Shown in pieces: positions 17,160 through 26,168 of a DNA stretch of 52,217 bases. Position 1 is the first letter of the stretch; each line of letters begins with the position of its first letter. This DNA is from Arthrobacter sp. ISL-95 (GTDB lineage: Bacteria > Actinomycetota > Actinomycetes > Actinomycetales > Micrococcaceae). The stretch lies in the NCBI RefSeq assembly GCF_018613695.1, contig NZ_JAGGPR010000002.1, forward strand, positions 215,964-268,180, given 5' to 3'. The notes below the pieces were generated by a model that saw only the letters and a program-made list of their open reading frames with translations, made no database searches and was not told where the DNA came from. The translations under genes and the position numbers were made by a program.

Positions 17160-17227
17160 ACCCAACTGGGTAGCAGCAGTGCGCGTTATGAGCTCTCAAA
17201 ACGCGCACTGCTGCGACTCAGTTGGGT
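17160..17227. repeat. Long extragenic palindrome between a SCO4848-like gene and nhaA
   Basis: Arms 17161–17192 and 17195–17226 are reverse complements over 32 bases with three mismatches, separated by two bases, with one extra A–T pair at the ends. The perfect core is CAGCAGTGCGCGTT. There is no T-run on either strand. It probably ends transcription from the upstream minus-strand genes or is a copy of a dispersed palindromic repeat; the sequence alone cannot decide. Confidence 0.8.
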
Positions 17228-17232
17228 GAAAC

Positions 17233-17454
17233 CTAGGCGACCAGGCCCGCGATCCCTATGCCCGCCGTCGCGAGTCCCAGCACCATGGAGATGGTGACCA
17301 GCACAACGTGGACCGTGAGGAACTTGGTGGCTTTACCGGCGGCGTCGCGGGCGCGCGGGTCCTTCATGACGCGCTTGAGGAACTGCGGCCAGACAACCAA
17401 GGACCAGACGCCGGCAACGATCAGGACGATCGCCAGAATTGCGGGGATCTCCAC
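17233..17454 (-). CDS. SCO4848-like small membrane protein
   Basis: A 73-residue protein with two membrane segments: 'IPAILAIVLIVAGVWSLVVW' and 'FLTVHVVLVTISMVLGLA'. Between them lies a basic 'PQFLKRVMKDPRARDAAGKA' stretch matching what I recall of the actinobacterial SCO4848 family. Function is unknown. The GTG start is one base after the stop of the upstream DUF2505 gene, so the two are translationally coupled. The frame is open further upstream inside that gene, but the coupled GTG gives the normal family length. Confidence 0.75.
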   Translation of the reverse strand: MEIPAILAIVLIVAGVWSLVVWPQFLKRVMKDPRARDAAGKATKFLTVHVVLVTISMVLGLATAGIGIAGLVA

Positions 17455-17455
17455 G

Positions 17456-17953
17456 TTAGTGGCTTTCGAGCCAGGCCTGAGCCTGCTGGGACTGGATGCC
17501 CAAAGCCTTGCCCACCATGGGCTCGGCAGCGTCGGCGATCTTGCCACCGAGGAACGGAACCGAGGAAGTCACATTGCCTTCGAGTTCGATCCGGGTGCTG
17601 GCGCCTTCGGCAACCAGACGCTGGACCGCAGTGACATCAAGCGGTGCGCCGGAGATCTTCAGTGCAATAGTGCTGGACCGTGAACCGTCGTCAGCCGGGG
17701 CTTCCCACTTCTCGGTCTGGGTAACCTTCAGCGTTTCGCCAACGAACTTGCGGGCGATGTCCGGCAGGCGCGTGGTGGGCAGCGTGCGCACCGTGGTGGT
17801 GGTGAAGGCGCCGGCGGTGTCGCCGTCAACGGTGAACGATTCCAAGGAGCCGCCCACGTATTCGCTGGTGTGACGCAGGAAATCTTCGTTCACAAAGACT
17901 GCGGCTACGCGGTCAACGCTGTGGGGCAGGGTGGTGGATGCACTCAGGGCCAT
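17456..17953 (-). CDS. DUF2505 domain-containing protein
   Basis: A 165-residue protein spanning the DUF2505 fold, an SRPBCC/START-like cavity domain common in actinobacteria. Visible pattern: 'LPHSVDRVAAVFVNEDFLR', 'KWEAPADDG', 'GAPLDVTAVQRLVAEG', and a C-terminal amphipathic helix. No catalytic residues can be assigned. A ligand-binding role is inferred from the fold. It sits first in a two-gene unit with the coupled small membrane protein, suggesting the pair works at the membrane. Start: ATG at 17953, with GGAGG just upstream on the minus strand. Confidence 0.8.
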   Translation of the reverse strand: MALSASTTLPHSVDRVAAVFVNEDFLRHTSEYVGGSLESFTVDGDTAGAFTTTTVRTLPTTRLPDIARKFVGETLKVTQTEKWEAPADDGSRSSTIALKISGAPLDVTAVQRLVAEGASTRIELEGNVTSSVPFLGGKIADAAEPMVGKALGIQSQQAQAWLESH

Positions 17954-18000
17954 GGGTCCTCCGTGGATGGTTGTGGTGAAGCTTTTTAGCTCCCAACATC

Positions 18001-19527
18001 CTACGGGGTCCGGGTGGACACCCCTGAACCGGCCTCTTGGAGCGCAGTGGCAGCGGCGGAAATGTTGCGGGCCATGGAGGGGAAGATGAACCCGTGGAAG
18101 GGGTACACGCCAAGCCAGTACAACCTCCCCGCCAGGCCGCGGGGGAAGAAGATGGCCCGTTGCTTGTAGAGGCTCCCGTCGCCATCGGGTTCCACTGCCA
18201 ATTCAAGCCAGGCACCGCCCGGGGCCCGCATCTCGGCCCGTAAACGGAGCAGGTGTCCGCGCTCGATCGCTTCCACCCTCCACCAGTCCACTACCTCGCC
18301 CGTGTTCAGGGTCTTGGGGTGCCTGCGTCCCCGCAAGAGCCCTGCGCCGCCCTGCAGCTTGTCCAGCCAACCCCGGACCCGCCATGCCAAGGGTAGGGAG
18401 TACCAGCCGTTTTTACCGCCGATGCCCTCAATGATGGTCCATACATGTTCAGGCTTGGCCTCGCTGTGGAAGGTCCGTTCATCAAGGAACACTTTGTAAC
18501 CGGCCCAGTCGGGGTCGCTCGGCAGGGGATCGGCGTCGATGCCTGCGTTCGCCCACGTCGTCTCAACCTGTCCGTCCCGTTCCTTGCCCAGCGCCAAGGC
18601 GACCGCGCGCCGGTAAGGCGTGAGGCCGCCGTCGGGCTGTGGAATGTAATCGTCGACGTCGTGCTCCCGCGACACCGCGTCATGCTGCAGCGACTGCACC
18701 AAAGGCAGGGACATGGACAACGGAATGGGAGTTACCAAAGCAACCCACAAGCCTGCGAGCTTGGGAGCGGGCACCGGAAGGGCGATCACCAGCCGCCGGG
18801 GGAGCCCACGCTCCACGGCGTAATCGTTCATCATGTCCTTGTACTTCAGGACGTCGCGCGAACCGACATCGAAGGAACGGTTCAGCTTTTCCGGGATTGA
18901 GGCCGCGGCCACGAGGTAGTGCAGGACGTCACGGACGGCGATTGCCTCAACCCGGTTATTGACCCAGCTGGGCGCCGGCATGACGGGCAGGGTCTCAGCA
19001 AGGTGCCGGATCATCTCGAAAGAGGCCGAACCCGAACCGATGACCACCCCGGCCTGGAAAACTACTGAGTCAACCGCGGACTGCAGGAACACCCGGCCCA
19101 CGGTCTCCCTGGACCGCATATGGATGGAAAGCTCCTGGTTCTCCGGGTGCAGGCCGCCGAGGTAGACGATCCTGTCCACGCCCGCTTCCTCTGCCGCTTC
19201 TGCCACGAGCTTGGCCATGGATTCTTCCTTGGCTTCAAATCCGCTGCCGGACGCCATGGAGTGGACCAGGTAATAGAGCACATCCACGCCGGTCAGGGCG
19301 CTGGCCAGGCTACGGGCATCGGACAGGCTGTCCTGGATGATTTCAACCTGATCGTGCCAGGGAACATCGGCAATCTTCTGTGGTGTGCGGACCAGGACCT
19401 TGACCTTGTGGCCGGCTTCGAGGAGTCGGGGGACCAGACGCCCGCCGATGTAACCGGTGGCGCCGGTGACCAGCACTGTCTTGGTCTCTTGCGGGGTATT
19501 GGAATGCGTAGCTTCCGAAGGCTGCAA
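18001..19527 (-). CDS. SDR/NmrA-type NAD(P)-binding oxidoreductase with C-terminal DUF2867
   Basis: A 508-residue protein. The N-terminal Rossmann fold has 'VLVTGATGYIGGRLVPRLLE' and 'VDRIVYLGGLHPE', typical of atypical SDRs. From about residue 330 a DUF2867-type domain follows ('KVFLDERTFHSEAKPEHVW', 'GGKNGWYSLPLAWRVRGWLD'), with a membrane-near hydrophobic end 'RLYWLGVYPFHGFIF'. The substrate is not known. The TTG at 19527 is chosen because ACAGGAG sits five bases upstream; an ATG at 19575 would add 16 residues without a good site. It is divergent from mfd. Confidence 0.85.
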   Translation of the reverse strand: MQPSEATHSNTPQETKTVLVTGATGYIGGRLVPRLLEAGHKVKVLVRTPQKIADVPWHDQVEIIQDSLSDARSLASALTGVDVLYYLVHSMASGSGFEAKEESMAKLVAEAAEEAGVDRIVYLGGLHPENQELSIHMRSRETVGRVFLQSAVDSVVFQAGVVIGSGSASFEMIRHLAETLPVMPAPSWVNNRVEAIAVRDVLHYLVAAASIPEKLNRSFDVGSRDVLKYKDMMNDYAVERGLPRRLVIALPVPAPKLAGLWVALVTPIPLSMSLPLVQSLQHDAVSREHDVDDYIPQPDGGLTPYRRAVALALGKERDGQVETTWANAGIDADPLPSDPDWAGYKVFLDERTFHSEAKPEHVWTIIEGIGGKNGWYSLPLAWRVRGWLDKLQGGAGLLRGRRHPKTLNTGEVVDWWRVEAIERGHLLRLRAEMRAPGGAWLELAVEPDGDGSLYKQRAIFFPRGLAGRLYWLGVYPFHGFIFPSMARNISAAATALQEAGSGVSTRTP

Positions 19528-19636
19528 AGGAACTCCTGTGGCTGGGGGTAGAGGTAGGCTGGAATGACCCGGCATTCATCTGAATTTCCGGGCATTTGTG
19601 TTGCCTGCCCTTGGACCCACCCTAGGAGTTTCTGCC

Positions 19637-22600
19637 ATGAGCCTCAACGGTCTGCGCCGCGCACTGGCGGAGGACAAGACTTTTGCGCGCGTTCGCACGG
19701 AGGCGCAGCGGTCCTTCAGCGACCGGAACGCCGACTACCAGATCAGCGCCCCCCAAGGGATGCGCGCGGTGTTGCTCGCCGAAATGGCCGATGCCCTGGC
19801 TTCCGCTGGTGTCGAAAATGACAGTGCTCCCGTGGTGCTCGCAGTGACCGCAACCGGCCGTGAAGCCGAGGACCTTACGGCGGCGCTCGCCTCGTATCTC
19901 CCCGTAGAGTCCGTGGCCACCTTTCCCAGCTGGGAGACCCTCCCGCATGAGCGGCTTTCACCACGCTCAGACACCGTTGGCCGCCGGCTCTCCGTCCTGC
20001 GCCGCCTGACACACCCGGAAAGCTCGACGGCGGCCCCCTTGCGTGTGGTGGTTGCCCCGGTCCGGGCCGTGGTCCAGCCCATTGTGGCCGGCTTGGGTGA
20101 CTTAATCCCCGTCACCTTGCAGGTGGGGCAGGAACGATCCTTTACGGAAGTTGTCAGGGCACTGTCCGACGCCGCGTATGCCCGCGTTGACATGGTGACG
20201 CACCGTGGCGAATTCGCAGTCCGAGGCGGCATCCTTGACGTCTTCCCGCCCACCGAGGACCACCCCATCCGCGTGGAATTCTTCGGCGACGAAGTGGATC
20301 AGATGCGCTGGTTCGCCGTTGCCGACCAGCGCTCGCTGTCAGCGCCGGGAATCCACCATCCCACTGAACTGCACGCCCCGCCGTGCCGGGAAATCCTGAT
20401 CACGGCTTCGGTGATGTCCCGTGCGGCCAAGCTCAAGGTAGACATGCCTGCCGCGGCTGACATGCTGGAGAAGATCGCCGGCGGCATCGCCGTGGAAGGC
20501 ATGGAGTCCTTGGCCCCCGTGCTGGTGGATGCCATGGTCCCGTTCGTGGACCAGCTCCCGGCCGGCTCGCTTTCGGTGGTGATCGAACCGGAGAAGGTGC
20601 GTACGCGCGCTCACGATCTCGCGGCGACGAACGAGGAATTCCTGGAGGCTGCTTGGTCAACAGCGTCCGACGGCGGTGCGGCGCCACTGGATCTGTCGTC
20701 CCAGGCCTCCACCGACCTGCACGCCGCCAGCTTCCGTTCGCTGACCGACACCCGCTCGGCTGCCCTGGAACATGGCGTGTCCTGGTGGTCCATCACGTCG
20801 CTCGCCTCCGATGAGGACCTGGTCCTGGACATCGACGTGCTGAACATGCGTGCCCGCGAACCGCGTGGCTACCAGGGTGATGTGGCCGAGATGCTGGAGT
20901 TCATCGGCTCCCGTGTTCGTGAGCAGTGGCGTGTGGTGGTGGTGACCGATGGTCCCGGGCCTGCCCAGCGTTTGGCGGAGCTGTTCCATGATGCAGAGAT
21001 TCCTTGTTCGCGCGTGGAGTCCCTGGATGAGGAACCCCAGCCGGGCATCATCGAGGTGACCACCGCCGCCGTCGGACGTGGTTTTGTCCTGGACGGCCTC
21101 AAACTGGGCCTGTTGACCGAAGCTGATCTGTTGGGCCGTGCCACGGCCAGTTCCACCAAGGACATGCGCCGCATGCCCTCCAAGCGGCGCAACGCCGTGG
21201 ACCCCTTGCAACTGCATGCCGGCGATTTCGTGGTTCACGAGCAGCACGGAATTGGCCGGTTCGTGGAGCTCATCCAGCGCAAGGTGGCCGGGACGTCGTC
21301 CTCCGATGCCGGGCTGCGAGAGTATTTGGTGCTGGAGTACGCGCCGTCCAAACGTGGTGCTCCGGGGGACCGACTCTTCGTACCCACGGACCAGCTGGAC
21401 CAGGTGACCCGCTACGTTGGCGGTGATGCTCCGGCACTGAGCAAGATGGGTGGTGCGGACTGGGCCAGCACCAAGTCCAAGGCACGCAAGGCCGTCAAGG
21501 AAATTGCCGGTGAGCTGATCCGGTTGTACTCCGCCCGCATGGCCTCCCGGGGTCACGCCTTCGCGCCGGACACTCCTTGGCAGCGCGAGCTTGAAGAGGC
21601 GTTCCCCTACGTGGAAACGCCGGACCAGTTGACCACCATCAACGAGGTCAAAGCGGACATGGAGCGGGAGATCCCCATGGATCGGTTGGTCTCCGGCGAC
21701 GTTGGCTACGGCAAGACCGAGATCGCCGTCCGGGCAGCCTTCAAAGCCGTGCAGGACGGCAAGCAGGTGGCAGTCCTGGTGCCCACCACCCTGCTTGCGC
21801 AGCAGCACTACGAGACATTTACCGAGCGCTTTTCCGGTTTCCCCCTGAGGGTGAAGCCGCTGTCCCGCTTCCAAAGCAGCAAGGAAGCCAAGGAAACAGC
21901 TGAGGGCGTCAAGAGTGGCGCCGTGGACGTGGTGATCGGCACCCACCGCCTCCTGTCCAAGGACTTCCAGTTCAAGGACCTTGGCCTGGTAATCGTTGAC
22001 GAGGAACAGCGTTTCGGCGTGGAGCACAAGGAAGCGCTCAAGAAAATGCGCACCAACGTAGACGTGCTTGCGATGAGTGCAACGCCGATCCCGCGGACCT
22101 TGGAAATGTCGCTGACGGGCATCCGCGAAACGTCCACCCTGGCCACTCCGCCGGAGGAACGCCACCCCGTGCTGACCTATGTTGGCCCGTACACCAACAA
22201 GCAGACCTCCGCCGCGATCCGCCGTGAACTCATGCGCGAAGGCCAGGTGTTCTTCGTCCACAACCGCGTCTCATCCATTGAACGCATCGCCGCGCAGATC
22301 CGCGAGCTGGTCCCTGAAGCCCGCGTGGAAGTAGCGCACGGCCAGATGTCGGAGAGTCGCCTTGAGAAAATCATTGTGGACTTCTGGGAGAAACGTTTCG
22401 ACGTCCTCGTCTGCACCACCATCATTGAAACCGGCCTGGATATCTCCAATGCCAACACCCTGATTGTGGATGGGGCGGACAAGTATGGTCTCTCGCAGCT
22501 CCATCAGCTCCGCGGCCGCGTTGGCCGTGGCCGGGAGCGTGCCTACGCCTACTTCCTGTACCCCTCGGAGAAACCGTTGGGTGAAGTCGCGTTGGAGCGC

Positions 22601-23269
22601 CTCAAAGCCGTGGCCGCGCACAATGAGCTCGGTGCGGGTATGCAGCTGGCCATGAAGGACCTGGAAATCCGTGGCGCCGGTAACTTGCTGGGTGGTGAGC
22701 AGTCCGGCCATATCCAGGGAGTCGGGTTCGACCTCTACATCCGCCTGGTGGGTGAGGCTGTTGCCGAATACCGCGGTGAGGCCGAAGAGAAGGCCGCCGA
22801 GATGAAAATCGAGCTGCCCGTCAACGCCCACCTGCCGCACGACTACGTGCCCGGCGAACGGTTGCGCCTGGAGGCGTACCGGAAACTGGCGTCCGCCATC
22901 ACGTACGAGGCCATCGACGAAGTCCTGGCAGAACTCGTAGACCGCTACGGCGAGCCGCCGTTGCCTGCCCAAAACCTCATTGCCGTGGCCCGGTTCCGGG
23001 TGGGCGCCCGCGAAGCCGGCCTGTCCGACGTCGCACTCCAAGGCAACTTCATCCGTTTCTCGCCGGCGCAACTGCCCGAGTCCAAAACCATGCGCCTGAA
23101 CCGCATGTACCCGGGCTCGCAGGTGAAGCCTGCCCTGGATGCGGTGCTGATTCCCAAGCCCAAGACGGCCAGGATCGGTGGGCGGGATCTCCAGGACGCC
23201 GAGATCCTTCAATGGGCCAACAACGTCATTGAAGCGATTTTCGCTGATGTACCCGTAAAGGCCGGCTAA
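19637..23269 (+). CDS. mfd: Transcription-repair coupling factor Mfd
   Basis: A 1210-residue SF2 translocase that removes stalled RNA polymerase and recruits UvrA. The UvrB-like N-terminal module is followed by an RNA-polymerase-interacting region starting at 'LHAGDFVVHEQHGIGRFVEL' (about residue 523). The motor has Walker A 'SGDVGYGKTEIAVRA' (about 686), 'GTHRLLSKD', DEEQ box 'VDEEQRFGVEHKE' (about 787), 'ATPIPRTLEMSL' and 'QLRGRVGRGRERAYAY'. The C-terminal TRCF domain includes 'LPHDYVPGERLRLEAYRKLA'. Length is normal. The ATG at 19637 has AGGAG at 19624–19628. The next gene starts five bases after the stop. Confidence 0.97.
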   Translation: MSLNGLRRALAEDKTFARVRTEAQRSFSDRNADYQISAPQGMRAVLLAEMADALASAGVENDSAPVVLAVTATGREAEDLTAALASYLPVESVATFPSWETLPHERLSPRSDTVGRRLSVLRRLTHPESSTAAPLRVVVAPVRAVVQPIVAGLGDLIPVTLQVGQERSFTEVVRALSDAAYARVDMVTHRGEFAVRGGILDVFPPTEDHPIRVEFFGDEVDQMRWFAVADQRSLSAPGIHHPTELHAPPCREILITASVMSRAAKLKVDMPAAADMLEKIAGGIAVEGMESLAPVLVDAMVPFVDQLPAGSLSVVIEPEKVRTRAHDLAATNEEFLEAAWSTASDGGAAPLDLSSQASTDLHAASFRSLTDTRSAALEHGVSWWSITSLASDEDLVLDIDVLNMRAREPRGYQGDVAEMLEFIGSRVREQWRVVVVTDGPGPAQRLAELFHDAEIPCSRVESLDEEPQPGIIEVTTAAVGRGFVLDGLKLGLLTEADLLGRATASSTKDMRRMPSKRRNAVDPLQLHAGDFVVHEQHGIGRFVELIQRKVAGTSSSDAGLREYLVLEYAPSKRGAPGDRLFVPTDQLDQVTRYVGGDAPALSKMGGADWASTKSKARKAVKEIAGELIRLYSARMASRGHAFAPDTPWQRELEEAFPYVETPDQLTTINEVKADMEREIPMDRLVSGDVGYGKTEIAVRAAFKAVQDGKQVAVLVPTTLLAQQHYETFTERFSGFPLRVKPLSRFQSSKEAKETAEGVKSGAVDVVIGTHRLLSKDFQFKDLGLVIVDEEQRFGVEHKEALKKMRTNVDVLAMSATPIPRTLEMSLTGIRETSTLATPPEERHPVLTYVGPYTNKQTSAAIRRELMREGQVFFVHNRVSSIERIAAQIRELVPEARVEVAHGQMSESRLEKIIVDFWEKRFDVLVCTTIIETGLDISNANTLIVDGADKYGLSQLHQLRGRVGRGRERAYAYFLYPSEKPLGEVALERLKAVAAHNELGAGMQLAMKDLEIRGAGNLLGGEQSGHIQGVGFDLYIRLVGEAVAEYRGEAEEKAAEMKIELPVNAHLPHDYVPGERLRLEAYRKLASAITYEAIDEVLAELVDRYGEPPLPAQNLIAVARFRVGAREAGLSDVALQGNFIRFSPAQLPESKTMRLNRMYPGSQVKPALDAVLIPKPKTARIGGRDLQDAEILQWANNVIEAIFADVPVKAG

Positions 23270-23274
23270 CTTCC

Positions 23275-24084
23275 ATGATGGGAGGACATCACGCCGCGTC
23301 GGGAGCCGCGGCGTGGATTGCCATTGCCTCTACCGGCCCCTACGCCTTGGGCTGGTACCCGTTGGACTCCACCGGGATCCTGATCGGCGCCATGGCGACG
23401 GCGGGAACTGCTTTGGTGGTGGACTGGGACCACCGCCACAGCACTGTCGCGAATTCGCTGCCGCCGCTGTCCAACGTAATTGCGGTGGGGATCGAGAAAG
23501 CCAGCGGAGGGCACCGGCAGGGGACCCACTCGTTGTTGGGAGCCTCCGCGTTTGTGGTGCTCGCAGCCATGGCGGCCCAGTTCCAGATGGTCACCCCGGT
23601 AGGCAAGCTCTCCATCGGCGCGGGGTTGCTGTGCATGTTCATGATCAACCTGGCGGCGAAGGCGTTGAACCTGTTCCCGAAGTCGGGCTGGATTACCAAC
23701 TGGCTCTTCGCCGTGGTGATGGCCGGCCTGGTGACCTGGTTTGCGCCGGATCAATGGGGTTGGTTGCCGTTATCCATGCTCACCGGCGTGGTGGTTCACA
23801 TCGTGGGGGACATGATCACGGTTGGCGGGGTGCCTCTCTTATGGCCCATTGTCATCAAGCCACCCAAATTCCTGCGGAAATCCGTGATCCGGGGAATCTG
23901 GCGGCCCAATGGAGCCTTCTCCATCCCGTTGCTGGGACGGGCTGGTTCCCGACGTGAGTGGTTGGTCCTGATACCCGTCAGCGGCTACGCCATGGTGGGC
24001 ATGGGAGCTGCCGCGTGGACGCTCGCACAACAGCACTGGCCGGGCGTTCTGGCGGCTCTGGGCGGGGTAGTGCAACTGCCCTGA
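23275..24084 (+). CDS. YdjM/DUF457-like membrane-bound metal-dependent hydrolase
   Basis: A 269-residue multi-span membrane protein. The family pattern of conserved acidic and histidine residues is visible: an early 'GGHHAASGAAAW', 'VVDWDHRHSTVANSLPP', 'GGHRQGTHSLLGASAF', and a late 'VVHIVGDMITVGG'. These resemble the YdjM (LexA-regulated, DUF457) family, whose substrate is unknown. It starts five bases after mfd (ATGATG at 23275), so it is in the mfd transcript. Pairing with a repair gene is suggestive, since YdjM is SOS-induced in E. coli, but no SOS box is seen here. It is convergent with the next gene across a shared terminator. Confidence 0.85.
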   Translation: MMGGHHAASGAAAWIAIASTGPYALGWYPLDSTGILIGAMATAGTALVVDWDHRHSTVANSLPPLSNVIAVGIEKASGGHRQGTHSLLGASAFVVLAAMAAQFQMVTPVGKLSIGAGLLCMFMINLAAKALNLFPKSGWITNWLFAVVMAGLVTWFAPDQWGWLPLSMLTGVVVHIVGDMITVGGVPLLWPIVIKPPKFLRKSVIRGIWRPNGAFSIPLLGRAGSRREWLVLIPVSGYAMVGMGAAAWTLAQQHWPGVLAALGGVVQLP

Positions 24085-24113
24085 TGAGGCTCTTCGGCAG
24101 CACCCGAACGGTC

Positions 24114-24148
24114 AAAAAAGAATGGCCCGGGCGTGAGCCCGGGCCATT
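24114..24148 (-). terminator. Intrinsic terminator between convergent genes
   Basis: AATGGCCCGGGC (24121–24132) and GCCCGGGCCATT (24137–24148) form a perfect 12-pair stem around GTGA. The A-run at 24114–24119 becomes a U-run on the minus strand, so it ends the small membrane gene at 24166–24393 and may also stop plus-strand transcripts. Confidence 0.92.
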
Positions 24149-24165
24149 CAAAGTTGCAGTGGGGT

Positions 24166-24393
24166 TTAGCTTTCGCCGGCAGAATCAGAACGACCAAAAA
24201 TGGTCTGCGGGATCCAGAATGCCAAGGCGAACAGGCCGAGGCAGACGGCCATCGGCCACGGGTTATCCAGCGTGAGGAACGACAGCGAGTAGATGGCACC
24301 CAGGAAGAGCACGATCATGACAAGGAACAGCACAATGCTGGACGCCAGGCTGTTCTCTTTTTCAATGGGGGCGCTTGTGGCGTTCTTGGACAT
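24166..24393 (-). CDS. Small two-span membrane protein, unknown
   Basis: A 75-residue protein with two hydrophobic helices: 'SIVLFLVMIVLFLGAIYSLS' and 'PMAVCLGLFALAFWIPQTIF'. The N terminus (about 18 residues) and the tail are polar. The start ATG has GAGGAGG just upstream on the minus strand (24399–24405). I do not recognise the family. It follows deoC on the same strand with a 52-base gap and precedes a strong terminator, so it may share the deoC transcript. Confidence 0.75.
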   Translation of the reverse strand: MSKNATSAPIEKENSLASSIVLFLVMIVLFLGAIYSLSFLTLDNPWPMAVCLGLFALAFWIPQTIFGRSDSAGES

Positions 24394-24445
24394 TCATTCC
24401 TCCTCGCCCCGCAGGGCTCAAAAATCTCTGACGGTAGCGGAAGCC

Positions 24446-25138
24446 CTAGTAGGCAGATGAACCCTGTTCACCTTTGACAATGGCAATTCCGGAACTCGCT
24501 CCGATACGTGTTGCACCAGCAGCAATCATAGCCTGTGCATCGGCCAGGGACCGCACTCCACCGGAGGCCTTGACCCCCAGGTCAGGTCCCACGGTCTTGC
24601 GCATCAGGGCAACGTCTTCAACGGTGGCGCCGCCACCGTTGAATCCGGTGGACGTCTTGACGAAATCCGCCCCCGCTTCCACAGCCGCTTCGCAGGCGAT
24701 GACCTTCTGCTCATCGGTCAGCATGGACGTCTCAATGATGACCTTCAAGATGGCCTCACCTGCATGGACTGCCTCGGAAACGGCCCGGATGTCATCTACC
24801 AGTGCACCCTTGTCATTGGCGCGGGCGGAGGCCATGTTGATCACCATGTCGATTTCATCGGCACCATCCAACACGGCACCGCGTGCCTCAAAAGCCTTGA
24901 CGTCGCTGGGCGTGGCGCCCAGGGGGAATCCGATCACCGAGCAGGTGAGCACACCGGAACCTTTGAGTGCCTTGGTGACGGTTTTGACCCATACCGGGTT
25001 CACGCAGACTGACTTGAACTTGTACTCAGCGGCCTCGGCGCACACCTTGAGGATGTCAGCCTCGCTGGCTTCCGGCTTCAAGAGTGTGTGATCAATGTAG
25101 GAGGCAATATTTGCAGGGGCGACGGCTTCGTTGCTCAT
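24446..25138 (-). CDS. deoC: Deoxyribose-phosphate aldolase
   Basis: A 230-residue class I aldolase splitting 2-deoxyribose 5-phosphate into acetaldehyde and glyceraldehyde 3-phosphate. The Schiff-base lysine is in '[15 protein letters not shown]' (about residue 160). '[13 protein letters not shown]', '[12 protein letters not shown]' and '[12 protein letters not shown]' complete the family pattern. The ATG at 25138 follows AAGGATCCC; a longer open frame upstream lacks such a site. It acts in deoxynucleoside catabolism; a purine nucleoside phosphorylase that could feed the same pathway is at 41940–42758, unlinked. Confidence 0.95.
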   Translation of the reverse strand: MSNEAVAPANIASYIDHTLLKPEASEADILKVCAEAAEYKFKSVCVNPVWVKTVTKALKGSGVLTCSVIGFPLGATPSDVKAFEARGAVLDGADEIDMVINMASARANDKGALVDDIRAVSEAVHAGEAILKVIIETSMLTDEQKVIACEAAVEAGADFVKTSTGFNGGGATVEDVALMRKTVGPDLGVKASGGVRSLADAQAMIAAGATRIGASSGIAIVKGEQGSSAY

Positions 25139-25221
25139 GGGATCCTTCCGTGCAGGGCGTGGCCGGCCCGGTGGCCGCAGGGTTGTCACTGCCCGTCAAA
25201 GGACCATCTTGCCACATGCGC

Positions 25222-25242
25222 CGGGGGCCGCCCGGGCCCCCG
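25222..25242 (-). terminator. GC-rich hairpin between deoC and an FAD oxidoreductase
   Basis: CGGGGGCC (25222–25229) pairs with GGCCCCCG (25235–25242) around five bases. It lies upstream of deoC and just inside the gap before the oxidoreductase stop. That gene is transcribed from the right and its stop is at 25254, so the hairpin could end its transcript. There is no clear U-run. Confidence 0.45.
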
Positions 25243-25253
25243 CCAGCTGCACG

Positions 25254-26153
25254 TCAGGCGGCCATCAGCGCCTGCTGATCATCTTTGCCCACGCCGAGAA
25301 GCAACCCCGAGGCGCACAACATTGCAGAGGACTCGGCGGAGAGGAGCAAGCCCAGGCGAAGCCCGTCGCAGGACGCTGCATCGCCAACCGCCCAGATGCC
25401 GGGGACGGACGTGGCGAGGTCGCGCCCCACTGAAATACCGCCGTCGGGAGCTGTTGTGAGTCCGGCGCTTTCGGCGAGGTCGTTGCGGGCAGTGCGTTCC
25501 TCGGCCAAGACCACCAGGTCGCCTTTCATGGTGCTGCCATCTTCGAAAAGGATGCCGGTTGCCGGCAGCGTGGCACCTTGAGCGCCGGTTGCGGCGCCGG
25601 TTTCGGTCCCGGTGAAAGGCACGACGGCGGTGGGGCGGAGGGTTGTGCGGACGGGACGGACTCCGCGGGCACGCAACACGGCCTCAGCCTGGCCCGCTGC
25701 GGGTCCGTTCCCAACCAGGATTCCCAGTGGGCGGCGGCCCACCAACCGGGTGACGTCTTTGACCGCTTCGCCGATGGAAGCGGCGTCATCGATGGTGGAG
25801 TAGCTCAGGCCTGATTCGGCGCCTGCCACCGGCGGAAGGGCCGGGGCCGAGCCAGTAGCGATAACCAACTGGTCGTAGGAGAACTCCATGCCGTCAACCG
25901 TGGTGACAATTTTTGCGTCGGCATCAATGAAGCTGGCCGCCTGCCCGAACCGGACCGAGACCTGGGGGAGTTCCGCTAGTTCCAACAGGGCCTCGGGGCA
26001 TTCGTCCCGGTTGCTGAGAACTGTGATGGTTCCGTGGAAAGCGCGCTGCCGGGAGTCGGACGCCGCGGCAAGTCGCCGCACCAAAGCCTGGGCCGCTGGA
26101 CCTGCGCCTGCAATGACGATGTGGAGGGAAGGTGCGGACGGGATGGCGGACAT
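25254..26153 (-). CDS. Compact FAD/NAD(P)-dependent oxidoreductase
   Basis: A 299-residue flavoprotein of the pyridine nucleotide-disulfide oxidoreductase class. It has an N-terminal dinucleotide fold 'IVIAGAGPAAQALVRRL', 'YDQLVIATGSAPALPPVAG', a second nucleotide-binding motif 'LGILVGNGPAAGQAEAVL', and the C-terminal FAD motif 'VPGIWAVGDAASCDG'. It resembles the N-terminal domain of the NirB and NasB homologs at 33026 and 45273 but is shorter; the 'YDRVALS'-type segment after the first fold is missing. Electron acceptor and substrate are unknown. The start is the ATG at 26153, with AAAGGG upstream on the minus strand. It may be reduced in function. Confidence 0.75.
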   Translation of the reverse strand: MSAIPSAPSLHIVIAGAGPAAQALVRRLAAASDSRQRAFHGTITVLSNRDECPEALLELAELPQVSVRFGQAASFIDADAKIVTTVDGMEFSYDQLVIATGSAPALPPVAGAESGLSYSTIDDAASIGEAVKDVTRLVGRRPLGILVGNGPAAGQAEAVLRARGVRPVRTTLRPTAVVPFTGTETGAATGAQGATLPATGILFEDGSTMKGDLVVLAEERTARNDLAESAGLTTAPDGGISVGRDLATSVPGIWAVGDAASCDGLRLGLLLSAESSAMLCASGLLLGVGKDDQQALMAA

Positions 26154-26168
26154 GTTTGGCCCTTTCGC

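Noticed and set aside
20657..22261. A 534-codon minus-strand open frame inside mfd
   Set aside because: Antisense to conserved Mfd domains; no own ribosome site or motif.
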